Source: Phragmitibacter flavus
GTDB lineage: Bacteria; Verrucomicrobiota; Verrucomicrobiia; Verrucomicrobiales; Verrucomicrobiaceae
DNA: 64,000 nt
Direction: 5' to 3'
NCBI RefSeq assembly: GCF_005780165.1
Contig: NZ_VAUV01000003.1
Span: forward strand, 1-64,000
In this document: positions 8,645-16,412 of the stretch, piece after piece
Layout of the letters: each line of letters begins with the position of its first letter
How positions within the stretch are numbered: position 1 is the stretch's first letter
Program-made: the position numbers and the translations under genes
The notes under the pieces: model-generated
Told to the model about the DNA's origin: nothing
Database searches by the model: none
The model's input: only the letters and a program-made list of their open reading frames with translations

Positions 8645-9682
8645 TCACTCTCCCTGCCCTTCCAACTCTCGCCGAATCCTCTCCGAAAAATCCGCCGGGG
8701 TTTCTTGCGAAATTACCTTGTCATCAATCAACGCCCTTCTCCTAAGTTCCTCAAACGGCACCGAGGTATCCAGAACACCTTTCTCATACATGAACTGATC
8801 CACATAGCCGTTCAGCAAAAGCCGTAAATCAAATGGACTGCCTTTCCCATCCCGACTCGCATGCCGGTCAATGTTCACCGTGCAGTTGTTGCGCAGCAAA
8901 TGATAGAACTCCGGCTGATCTGCCAGCTCATTGATGCTCTCAAGATAAGTCACGAACAACCGTCGCGCCTGCTCAGGCGTTGCCCGGGTGCGATACCGAT
9001 ACACCTGCTCCCCGCGCACCCCCATGCGCGAGCCAACAATGTCCCGCTCCTCCCCCACCACATAAATCAACTCCGCCTGTTTGAAACAAGACGCCAGTGC
9101 CGAATAAACCTCTCCATTCTCCAGCCGTGCCTCAATCGACACACAAACCGGCGGCGTGTCCTCATCCTCAAAAACAAAACTCACAAAAGTGTGCGCCACC
9201 GGCCCCGGTTTCCAATAGGAGATAAAAAAATCCACCGCCTTGATCTTCGCCAAATCCACCACCCTCTCCTCATAGCGCACCTCAAAATCCGACTTGGTCC
9301 GATAATCAAAATTCCGCATCCCGTTCAACATCACCATATCTCCCTCCACCACCGCTCTTGGCAAAACCCCTTGCTCAATTTTCCACACCCGATCATGCGT
9401 CGGTCGAATGGAAGCCCACCAGATCAGCAATCCCACAAACACCCCTGCAAAAATCCGCCAGCCTTTCACCGACCTCACCCGCCACAACAAAACGAAACCC
9501 AGCACGACAAATCCCACTGCCGTCAAAACCCTCATCCATCCCCAAGGCAAATTGGACCAGTATATCGCCAGTGCGCCCCATAAGACCAAGATCACCCGGC
9601 ACATCAAACTCCCCGCCTCCAGCACCCTGCGTCTGCCGTTTGCCCAAACTCTTCCCGCCCCAGCAATGGAAAAAAACCGCAT
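8645..9682 (-). CDS. DUF4105 (Lnb-type N-terminal domain) membrane-anchored protein
   Basis: An N-terminal region with two or three hydrophobic segments (VILVLWGALAIYW, VLTAVGFVVLGFVLLW, IFAGVFVGLLIWWA) anchors a large extracytoplasmic domain. That domain contains HTFVSFVF and NNCTVNIDRHA, the His and Cys motifs of DUF4105, a family with a papain/NlpC-like arrangement. Activity is unproven; the family includes the periplasmic domain found in Lnb-type proteins. The start is uncertain: the frame is open to 9739, with other ATGs at 9700 and 9604. It precedes the DoxX gene in the same transcript. Confidence 0.75.
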   Translation of the reverse strand: MRFFSIAGAGRVWANGRRRVLEAGSLMCRVILVLWGALAIYWSNLPWGWMRVLTAVGFVVLGFVLLWRVRSVKGWRIFAGVFVGLLIWWASIRPTHDRVWKIEQGVLPRAVVEGDMVMLNGMRNFDYRTKSDFEVRYEERVVDLAKIKAVDFFISYWKPGPVAHTFVSFVFEDEDTPPVCVSIEARLENGEVYSALASCFKQAELIYVVGEERDIVGSRMGVRGEQVYRYRTRATPEQARRLFVTYLESINELADQPEFYHLLRNNCTVNIDRHASRDGKGSPFDLRLLLNGYVDQFMYEKGVLDTSVPFEELRRRALIDDKVISQETPADFSERIRRELEGQGE

Positions 9683-9817
9683 GCAGACAACAAAGATCAT
9701 CTCGCACAAAGCGCAACCCGCCGGCTCTTTTCGCACCACATAAACCGCCTGCCCTAAGCTTTTTGATTGTCCTCCAACGGCGATTCATCTATTCCTAAGC
9801 CACCAAAATCTTACCCT

Positions 9818-10360
9818 ATGAAACTTACCTGTTCAATCCTGCTATTATGCCACCTTTCCGTTGCTTTCGCCTTCGCGGAACTGGAGAACGGAGATTTCTC
9901 GGAAGGCAAAGCCAAGTGGCGCGGAGATGGCAAAGTGGAAAAGATCGGTGACGACACCGTTCTTGCCGTTACTCTCTCCAAAAACAATTTCTCCGAAACC
10001 ACCCAGGACCTCAAGATGCCCGCCACCGTCAAGCGCATCAAAGTCACCGTGCAAGTTCAGCCCGGCAAAGACTACGTCTTCAATGAAAAATCCCGCAACA
10101 TTTCCGACGTCGACTGGACCCCGGGCGGCAATTACAGTTGGTCAGCCCTGGTCCATCCCAAGTCCGACTTCCACATCCGCGTCAAAGACGACTCTTTTCG
10201 ATACAAACTCGCCAAAGCTGAATATGGCGTGTGGACCACGGTAGAGGCCGAAATTCGCGGCATCAAAAATCCCAAAGACCTCGAGCTTGCCCTCGTGTTC
10301 CCTCCAGGTGACGGCGTCATGATGGTCAAAAGCGTCAAAGTCGAAGAGTTGAAGGAATAA
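9818..10360 (+). CDS. Secreted protein of unknown function, possibly carbohydrate-binding-like
   Basis: A 180-aa protein with a clear signal peptide (MKLTCSILLLCHLSVAFAFA, cleavage about residue 20). The mature part starts ELENGDFSEGKAKWRGDG, a pattern seen at the start of many galactose-binding-like jelly-roll modules, and stays beta-rich through YVFNEKSRNISDVDW and VMMVKSVKVEELKE. No catalytic residues stand out. The ATG at 9818 is chosen because it begins the signal peptide; the frame opens 17 codons earlier. It stands alone and is divergent from the DUF4105 gene. Confidence 0.65.
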   Translation: MKLTCSILLLCHLSVAFAFAELENGDFSEGKAKWRGDGKVEKIGDDTVLAVTLSKNNFSETTQDLKMPATVKRIKVTVQVQPGKDYVFNEKSRNISDVDWTPGGNYSWSALVHPKSDFHIRVKDDSFRYKLAKAEYGVWTTVEAEIRGIKNPKDLELALVFPPGDGVMMVKSVKVEELKE

Positions 10361-10491
10361 CCCAGCTGAGTCGCTCACGACCTCAGCGCCTTTGCGATCA
10401 CCGTGGTGTCAGGGGATCAGCCCTCTAGCCACCGCTTCCGACCGTATTTCCCAGTCTTCCATCCATTGAACTGGTGCTATAAGTTCCCGTC

Positions 10492-10896
10492 ATGGAGATC
10501 GACCTCACCACGCCATCCCTCTTGTTTCCGGCCATCTCGTTGCTCCTGCTTGCCTACACCAATCGATTCCTCGGCCTAGCCACCGTCGTCCGCAGCCTCC
10601 ACAGCAGCTTCAAAACCTCCGCCGACCCCGTCTACATCGGCCAGATCCACAACCTCCGCAAACGCATCAAGCTCATCCGCAACATGCAAATCCTCGGCGT
10701 GCTCAGCATCTTCTTCTGCACCGGATCCATGTTCTGCCTATTCATGGGTTGGTTGATCGCCGGCCAGCTCATCTTCGCCGGAAGCCTCGTTCTCATGCTT
10801 CTCTCCCTCGCCGTCTCCCTCTGGGAAATCGCCATCTCTGTCGGTGCCCTCAACCTCCAACTCCAGGACATCGAAGCCCATCAGAAGCAATCTTGA
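10492..10896 (+). CDS. DUF2721 family membrane protein
   Basis: A 134-aa protein with an N-terminal hydrophobic helix (LLFPAISLLLLAYTNRFLGLATVVRSLH), a charged middle with the typical IHNLRKRIKLIRNMQILGVLS segment, then two more helices and a short polar tail. This matches the DUF2721 layout of three membrane segments. The function of the family is unknown. The VC0807-like gene starts 80 bp downstream on the same strand and may be co-transcribed. Confidence 0.8.
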   Translation: MEIDLTTPSLLFPAISLLLLAYTNRFLGLATVVRSLHSSFKTSADPVYIGQIHNLRKRIKLIRNMQILGVLSIFFCTGSMFCLFMGWLIAGQLIFAGSLVLMLLSLAVSLWEIAISVGALNLQLQDIEAHQKQS

Positions 10897-10976
10897 ACGC
10901 CTCATGCGGTTTTCACCTGCAATCTCGCGCAGGAATGATTCAATTGGCCCCCTTTCTCATTTCCAATTTCTTTTCC

Positions 10977-11711
10977 ATGTCTGAAACCGCCACCAAATCC
11001 CCTCCCAACCCCCTTCTCGAAATCCTTCTTACCATCGCGCTGCCCTCCGTGGCGCTCGATCAACTGAGCAAACCCTCCAGCGTCGGACCGTTCTGGGCGC
11101 TGGTCATCTCCCTGCTCTTTCCCATCGGCTTCGGCCTTTGGTGCTTCTACAAAAAAATGGGCTGGAACCTTTTTTCCATTCTCGGCTTCCTCACCATTTT
11201 GCTCAGCGGTGGACTCGGACTCTTCAAACTCGACGCCTTCTGGTTCGCCATCAAGGAAAGCGCCATCCCCATCATGATCGCCATCGCCTTCCCCCTCAGC
11301 CACCGCTGGAAAAAGCCGATGATCAACGCCCTGCTGATGCAACCCCAGTTGATCAACCTCCGCGCCTTGAACGAATCCCTCGCCATCGGCACCCGCAAGG
11401 CCCAGTTCGACCATGCCCTGTTCCGCGCCTCCTGCGGCATGGGACTCGGCCTCATCGGCTCCTCCGTCGCCAACTTTTTCCTTGCCATGCATCTGCTCGG
11501 CGGCAAAGAACCCGGCAGCGAAGCATTTGTCCGCAGCATCGGCACGCTCACTTGGATGGGTTTTATTGTCATCGGCGTCCCCCTCCTCGCCGTCATGATG
11601 ATCGTTTTTTTCATCCTCCTCCGATCCGTCGAAAAAATCACCGGCCTGGAACGCAACGACCTCCTCAACCCCGGCCAGACCGTGCGCCGTCAGGTCGTCA
11701 AACGCCCCTGA
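10977..11711 (+). CDS. VC0807-like multi-pass membrane protein
   Basis: A 244-aa protein with about six hydrophobic segments. The stretch FWALVISLLFPIGFGLWCFYKK followed by LLSGGLGLFKLDAFWFAIKESAIPI is characteristic of the VC0807 family. The ATG at 10977 is used because the earlier part of the open frame (from 10749) overlaps the DUF2721 gene and is low-quality coding. The function of the family is not known; the transporter-like hydrophobicity suggests transport or membrane maintenance only in general terms. Confidence 0.75.
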   Translation: MSETATKSPPNPLLEILLTIALPSVALDQLSKPSSVGPFWALVISLLFPIGFGLWCFYKKMGWNLFSILGFLTILLSGGLGLFKLDAFWFAIKESAIPIMIAIAFPLSHRWKKPMINALLMQPQLINLRALNESLAIGTRKAQFDHALFRASCGMGLGLIGSSVANFFLAMHLLGGKEPGSEAFVRSIGTLTWMGFIVIGVPLLAVMMIVFFILLRSVEKITGLERNDLLNPGQTVRRQVVKRP

Positions 11712-11798
11712 CAAAATAGATGGCGTGTCCCGTTTCAACACGCTTTAATGTCCTCCACAAATAGCACCCCCATTCATTCAACTTCCTCAATTCAAACC

Positions 11799-12503
11799 AT
11801 GATCATCCGCCGCGCCTTTCTCGCCACCCTCCTGCTTTCCTCCCTGTCACTCAACCTCGTCCAGGCCGAGACTGACAAAGACGGCTTCACCCCCCTCTTC
11901 GACGGCAAAACTCTCAACGGCTGGAAAAATCCCTACGAATGGGGCAAATCCGAAGTCGTGGACGGCGAAATTCATCTCACCGCCGATAAAAAATTCTTCC
12001 TCATCACGGAAAAAGCCTATGGCGACTTCGTCTTTGAAGGCGACGTGCATCTTCCCGAAGGCAAGGCCAACAGCGGCTTTATCTTCCGCGGCCTCGTCGA
12101 ACCCAACAAAGTTTATGGCTACCAGGCCGAAGTCGACGGCGACGACAACCGCAAATGGTCCGGTGGACTTTATGACGAAGGTCGTCGCATGTGGTTCATC
12201 AGCCCCATCAACCTCAAGCTGAAGAAAGACGCCACCCCAGAAGAACTCGCCAAACAGGAAGCCATCAACAAAGAAAGCATCGCCGCCTTCCGCGCCCGTG
12301 CCGGTGACGCCTTCAAGCGCAACGACTGGAACACCTACCGCATCACCTGCAAGGGCAACAAGATCACCATCGAAGTTAACGGGGTCGTCACCACCGACAT
12401 TGAGGACAGCCTGGACGCCAGCGGCCCTATCGGCATCCAGCATCACGGCGAAAAAGGTGCCACCTACCGCTTCCGCAACCTCCGCATCAAAGAGCTGAAG
12501 TAA
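11799..12503 (+). CDS. DUF1080 (3-keto-disaccharide hydrolase-type) secreted protein
   Basis: A 234-aa protein with a signal peptide (ends LNLVQA-ETDKDG). The mature part starts GFTPLFDGKTLNGWKNP, the hallmark of DUF1080, and has the usual NSGFIFRG and PIGIQHHGEKGATYRFRNLRIKEL segments of a lectin-like jelly roll. DUF1080 members are abundant in Verrucomicrobiota and Planctomycetota and some cleave 3-keto-glycosides. Here it is a single-domain, extracytoplasmic protein. It is followed by a strong terminator and probably transcribed alone. Confidence 0.85.
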   Translation: MIIRRAFLATLLLSSLSLNLVQAETDKDGFTPLFDGKTLNGWKNPYEWGKSEVVDGEIHLTADKKFFLITEKAYGDFVFEGDVHLPEGKANSGFIFRGLVEPNKVYGYQAEVDGDDNRKWSGGLYDEGRRMWFISPINLKLKKDATPEELAKQEAINKESIAAFRARAGDAFKRNDWNTYRITCKGNKITIEVNGVVTTDIEDSLDASGPIGIQHHGEKGATYRFRNLRIKELK

Positions 12504-12531
12504 ATCTTCTCCTCACTCACCCGTTCCTTTT

Positions 12532-12573
12532 CATGAGGCGCACGCGACCCGGGTCGCTGCGCCTCATTTTTTA
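12532..12573 (+). terminator. Rho-independent terminator after the DUF1080 gene
   Basis: A long stem with arms ATGAGGCGCA/TGCGCCTCAT and an inner GCGACCC/GGGTCGC pair is followed by TTTTTTATT. It lies about 30 bp after the DUF1080 stop codon. Confidence 0.85.
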
Positions 12574-12589
12574 TTCTCTATCTGAGCCA

Positions 12590-12667
12590 ATCTGAGGACA
12601 TCTGCACCCGTCTGAGTTTTTCATTTTTTTCACAGATGAACTCAGATGTCCGCAGATGAGCACAGAT
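12590..12667. repeat. Imperfect inverted repeat with TCTG motifs every 11 bases
   Basis: Two 27-base arms (12590-12616 and 12641-12667) match about 19 of 27 positions as inverted copies. Within each arm the word ATCTG or TCTGAG recurs at 11-base steps, close to one helical turn. It lies between a terminator and the AraC gene end; no gene is present. Function unknown. Confidence 0.5.
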
Positions 12668-12691
12668 AATCGTCAGCAATCACCACTCCAC

Positions 12692-12719
12692 CACTCCGTC
12701 ACTCCGTCACTCCGTCACT
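12692..12719. repeat. 8-bp tandem repeat (CACTCCGT, 3.5 copies)
   Basis: Three exact copies of CACTCCGT and a half copy, directly upstream (plus sense) of the AraC gene's stop. Non-coding. Confidence 0.8.
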
Positions 12720-12750
12720 TCACCTACAGCCTGTTACCAGTAAATTTAAC

Positions 12751-13752
12751 TCAGGTCTCGGACGGATTCTCGCCAAAAAGCGCCCGGTATTGCGCTGCAA
12801 AGCGCCCCAAATGAGTGATGCCATGGTCGAGAACCACATGTGACACGTTGCCGGTTGGCCCATCCGAACGACGCAGCGCACGTCGGATGGCGTTGAGGCG
12901 CAGTGCCTGGAGAAAGCTTCGGGGACTTTGATCGAAGGTGTGGCAGAAGGCATATTCCAACTCACGTCGGCTCACGCGCAGGGCAAGGCAGATGTCGGGC
13001 ACACCTATGGGTTCGCTCAAATGATCTCGCATCCAAGCCTCCGCACGACGGGCGAGGCGGACGCGGTTGCGCAACGATTCACGGGGAACCCTTACGGAAG
13101 AATGAAGTTCCCAAGTCATCGTCATGACCTGAGTGATGAACGCCACCGCCTCCTCCACTGCATGCACCGCACTGGCATCTTGCCGCAGAAGTCCGCGCAA
13201 CCGGCAAAGCTGTCGCTCAATTTTTTCAAAAATTGGCGGCGGAATTCTCGTCGCAGTGCCAGCGCCAAAATGCTCACGCTCCACCCCTGCTAGCAATCGA
13301 CAGCGATCCCACAACACTGGCGAAACACTGACGGCGAGACACTGAAAACCGGGAGTAATTCTCCCATCAATGACCTCTCCGGGCGGAGTGCAGGCCAGCA
13401 TGCCTTCCCCGCCCTCCATCCCATACCACGAAGAACTGGCCGGGCTGCGCATCAGCCCAATCGCTGCCCAACCTGGAGGCAGCGAGGCACTGATACGAGC
13501 CCTGACGTGAGCTTCTTGAAAGTCCAGCGCACAACCAAGCCCTTGAAACTGCTCAACATAAGTCGGCTCGGCCTGACGACTAAAAAAATCCGCCACCAAA
13601 CTGGCACCGGAGACCGCAATGCCGAATTCATCGGGATCGCGAAGGCGATGCACAAAATGCCGGAAACCTGGAGCGCTGTCAGCAACACGAAGCACACCGA
13701 CATTGTGCGCAAAATGGATAGCAACGAAAGCGGTTTTTTCGCTATTGCTCAC
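12751..13752 (-). CDS. AraC-family transcriptional regulator
   Basis: A 333-aa protein with a C-terminal AraC/XylS-type double helix-turn-helix (about residues 232-330): RRAEAWMRDHLSEPIGVPDICLALRVSRRELEYAF then SPRSFLQALRLNAIRRAL and the second HTH ending AAQYRALFGENPSE. The N-terminal 220 residues would bind a ligand or partner and are not assigned to a named domain. The start is a GTG at 13752, only 20 bp from the divergent sulfatase ATG, so this start may be too early or the promoters may overlap the coding ends. Its position suggests it controls the sulfatase. Confidence 0.85.
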   Translation of the reverse strand: MSNSEKTAFVAIHFAHNVGVLRVADSAPGFRHFVHRLRDPDEFGIAVSGASLVADFFSRQAEPTYVEQFQGLGCALDFQEAHVRARISASLPPGWAAIGLMRSPASSSWYGMEGGEGMLACTPPGEVIDGRITPGFQCLAVSVSPVLWDRCRLLAGVEREHFGAGTATRIPPPIFEKIERQLCRLRGLLRQDASAVHAVEEAVAFITQVMTMTWELHSSVRVPRESLRNRVRLARRAEAWMRDHLSEPIGVPDICLALRVSRRELEYAFCHTFDQSPRSFLQALRLNAIRRALRRSDGPTGNVSHVVLDHGITHLGRFAAQYRALFGENPSET

Positions 13753-13772
13753 CCTTACTCAAAATCCACACC

Positions 13773-15218
13773 ATGAATTCACGGCCCAGTCTTCACCTCA
13801 CCGTCTTGCTCCTATTTTGCTCACTGGCAAACGCCATTGCAGGAGGCGAACCACCATCCAGCAAGCCCCACATCATCCACATCGTCGCGGATGATTTGGG
13901 CTGGAAGGATGTCGGATTCAACGGCTGTGCTGACATCAAAACTCCTCACTTGGACAAGCTTGCCGCCGAAGGCGCGAAGCTCACCCAGTTCTACGTGCAG
14001 CCCATGTGCACCCCAACCCGCGCGGCCTTGATGACCGGTCGCTACCCGTTCCGCTACGGCTTGCAAACGTCCGTCATCCCCTCCGTCTCCGCCTACGGCC
14101 TGGACACCGCAGAATGGCTCATGCCCCAGTGCCTCAAGGAAGTCGGTTACAAAACCGCGATCATCGGCAAATGGCACCTCGGCCATGCCGACAAAAAGTG
14201 GTGGCCGAAACAACGCGGCTTTGACTACCAATACGGAGCCATGATCGGCGAACTGGATTACTTCACCCATGAAGAGCATGGCGTTCTCGACTGGTTCCGC
14301 AACAACGAACCCGTCAAAGAACAAGGCTACACCACCCAGCTCATCGGCAAAGATGCCGCCAAACTCATCGAAACCCACGACACCTCCACCCCGCTCTATC
14401 TTTACCTCGCCTTCAACGCACCTCACACCCCTTACCAGGCACCTCAGGAATACGTTGACCGCTACGCTCATATCGAAGACCCCACGCGCCGCACCTATGC
14501 CGGCATGATCACCTGCCTTGATGACGAGATCGGACGTGTCGTGGCCGCACTCGAAAAGGCCAAGATGCGCGAGAACACCATCATTCTTTTTCACAGCGAC
14601 AACGGTGGCACCCACAACCCCCTGTTCGCCGGCGTCATGGCCGACGTGTCAAAAATCAAAATCCCCTGCGACAACAGCTCCTACCGCGATGGCAAAGGTT
14701 CCCTTTATGAAGGCGGAACTCGCGTTTGCGCCTTCGTCAACTGGCCCGGTAAAATCAAAGCCCAGCCGGTAAACGGCCTCATTCATGCCGTGGACATCTA
14801 TCCGACCCTTGCCGGACTTGCCGGTGCCTCCACCGCCAAATGCAAACCGCTCGACGGCCTAAACGTCTGGAACACCCTCGCAGAAAACCAACCCTCACCG
14901 CGGTCCGAGATCATCTATAACATCGAACCCTTCCGCGGTGCTTTGCGACAGGGGGACTGGAAACTCATCTGGCGCACCATGCTGCCTTCAAGCGTGGACT
15001 TGTATAACCTCGCCCAAGACCCGTCCGAGCAAACCAACCTCGCCGCCCAACACCCTGACAAAGTCATCGCCTTGCAACAGCGACTGGACACCCTCGCGAA
15101 GGAATCTGCCAAGCCCCTGTTCCTCGCCGACCAGTTTAAAGTCATCATGAAGAACATGGCTGGCGAGCCAGTCTTGCCCATTGATGAAGGCTTCGGCGAA
15201 GCCGACCACGCCCCCTGA
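13773..15218 (+). CDS. Secreted type I sulfatase (formylglycine-dependent)
   Basis: A 481-aa protein with a signal peptide and the sulfatase fold. Metal-binding aspartates lie in HIVADDLG (Asp40, Asp41). The CTPTR motif at Cys79, followed by AALMTGRYP, is the CxPxR site at which a modifying enzyme converts Cys to formylglycine. GKWHLGH and HSDNGG supply further active-site residues. The family releases sulfate from polysaccharides, glycosaminoglycans or aryl sulfates; the substrate cannot be read here. It resembles arylsulfatase B-like enzymes. It is divergent from an AraC regulator, which fits induction by a sulfated glycan. Confidence 0.92.
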   Translation: MNSRPSLHLTVLLLFCSLANAIAGGEPPSSKPHIIHIVADDLGWKDVGFNGCADIKTPHLDKLAAEGAKLTQFYVQPMCTPTRAALMTGRYPFRYGLQTSVIPSVSAYGLDTAEWLMPQCLKEVGYKTAIIGKWHLGHADKKWWPKQRGFDYQYGAMIGELDYFTHEEHGVLDWFRNNEPVKEQGYTTQLIGKDAAKLIETHDTSTPLYLYLAFNAPHTPYQAPQEYVDRYAHIEDPTRRTYAGMITCLDDEIGRVVAALEKAKMRENTIILFHSDNGGTHNPLFAGVMADVSKIKIPCDNSSYRDGKGSLYEGGTRVCAFVNWPGKIKAQPVNGLIHAVDIYPTLAGLAGASTAKCKPLDGLNVWNTLAENQPSPRSEIIYNIEPFRGALRQGDWKLIWRTMLPSSVDLYNLAQDPSEQTNLAAQHPDKVIALQQRLDTLAKESAKPLFLADQFKVIMKNMAGEPVLPIDEGFGEADHAP

Positions 15219-15277
15219 TGTCCGCCCAATCCACCCACGCACCGAACCCATTGGAGCCAAGAAAATCATCCATCTTT

Positions 15278-15499
15278 ATGCGCCCCCACTCCACCATCCT
15301 TCTCACCTGCATCGCCATCACGATCTTATCCTCCTGCGTCGCGGGCCGGATCGATCGCACCGAAGACCGGTATGACCGCCGTGAAGATCGCGTCGACCGC
15401 CGACATTACGATGGCCCGGGTGACCACCTCGAAGACCGCATCGATCGCCGCGAAAACGTCAATGACAAGGCTCGCGGACGTCGTCACCTGCTCCACTAA
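15278..15499 (+). CDS. Small lipoprotein with repeated EDRxDRR motifs
   Basis: A 73-aa protein with a lipoprotein signal (hydrophobic stretch ending LSSC-VAG, Cys22 or near). The mature part is extremely charged and repeats a unit close to EDRxDRR: RTEDRYDRREDRVDRR, then LEDRIDRRENVND, ending in a basic RGRRHLLH. The frame is open from 15218, overlapping the sulfatase stop, but the ATG at 15278 gives the lipoprotein signal. I do not recognise a named family. The alternating charges suggest a helical, envelope-associated protein. It lies between the sulfatase and the barrel protein on the same strand. Confidence 0.6.
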   Translation: MRPHSTILLTCIAITILSSCVAGRIDRTEDRYDRREDRVDRRHYDGPGDHLEDRIDRRENVNDKARGRRHLLH

Positions 15500-15550
15500 C
15501 CAATCATTATCAACATCAACAACACCAAGAACAACACACACACACCACCC

Positions 15551-16321
15551 ATGAAACTACCGCATCTCATTGCCCTCCTCACCCTGACCAGCGCCGCTTA
15601 TGCAGGCCCCGACACCTCCAAAAATCCCATGACCACCGCTCCGGAAGAAAGCCCCTGGCACTTCCGCTCCGTCGTCTATGGCTGGGTCACCGCCATTGAA
15701 GGCGATGTCGGCATCGGCCCGCTTTCCGCACCCGTGGACATCAGCATGTCGGACACGCTCGACACCCTGGACATGGGTTATATGGGTGCCCTGGAACTGG
15801 GCTACAACAAGTGGGCTTTTGGCGTGGACATCGTCTACGGAAAAACCTCCCAGGATATTGATGGCGGTGGTATCTTGTTCGACAGCTTCCGCTACGAACA
15901 GAAACAATGGATCATCACTCCTGCAATTTCCTATCGCGTTGTTGAAACCAACGACTACCACATGGACATCTTTGCCGGAGCACGCTTCACCGTCCTCGAC
16001 GCTGACCTAACCGGTCGCCTGGCTCGCGGCGGCGAGATCGCTCTCGGCAGCGACAAAGATTGGGTGGATCCTATCATCGGCATTCGCGGCCAAGCCGCCT
16101 TGACCGAAAAACTCTTTGTCCGTTACAACGCCGACATCGGCGGCTTTGGAGTCAATTCCGATCTCGTCTGGCAAGCCTTCCTCGGCCTCGGCATTCAATG
16201 CACTGACAACGTCAGTGTCGCCATCGGCTATCGCGGCCTCGGCATCGATTACAGCGAAGACAACCTGACCCTCGACACCGTCACCCACGGCCCCGTCGTC
16301 GGTTTCGAATTGCGCTTCTAA
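15551..16321 (+). CDS. Outer-membrane beta-barrel protein
   Basis: A 256-aa protein with a signal peptide (ends SAAYA-GPD) and alternating hydrophobic strands such as WHFRSVVYGWVTAIEG, GALELGYNKWAFGVDIVYG and VSVAIGYRGLGIDYSED, ending in the aromatic VVGFELRF typical of outer-membrane barrels. The size fits an 8-12 stranded barrel. It is 51 bp after the small lipoprotein and may share its transcript. No channel specificity can be inferred. A terminator follows 40 bp downstream. Confidence 0.75.
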   Translation: MKLPHLIALLTLTSAAYAGPDTSKNPMTTAPEESPWHFRSVVYGWVTAIEGDVGIGPLSAPVDISMSDTLDTLDMGYMGALELGYNKWAFGVDIVYGKTSQDIDGGGILFDSFRYEQKQWIITPAISYRVVETNDYHMDIFAGARFTVLDADLTGRLARGGEIALGSDKDWVDPIIGIRGQAALTEKLFVRYNADIGGFGVNSDLVWQAFLGLGIQCTDNVSVAIGYRGLGIDYSEDNLTLDTVTHGPVVGFELRF

Positions 16322-16362
16322 TTTTTGTCCAGCTGCTCAGAAACTTCCCCATCAACCTCAAC

Positions 16363-16396
16363 CAGGCGCACTCTCACCAGGTGCGCCTTCTTTTCG
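16363..16396 (+). terminator. Rho-independent terminator after the barrel protein
   Basis: AGGCGCAC and GTGCGCCT arms are followed by TCTTTT. It lies between the barrel gene and the convergent PVC haem protein gene. Confidence 0.75.
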
Positions 16397-16412
16397 TGCC
16401 CCATCCCCCCCC

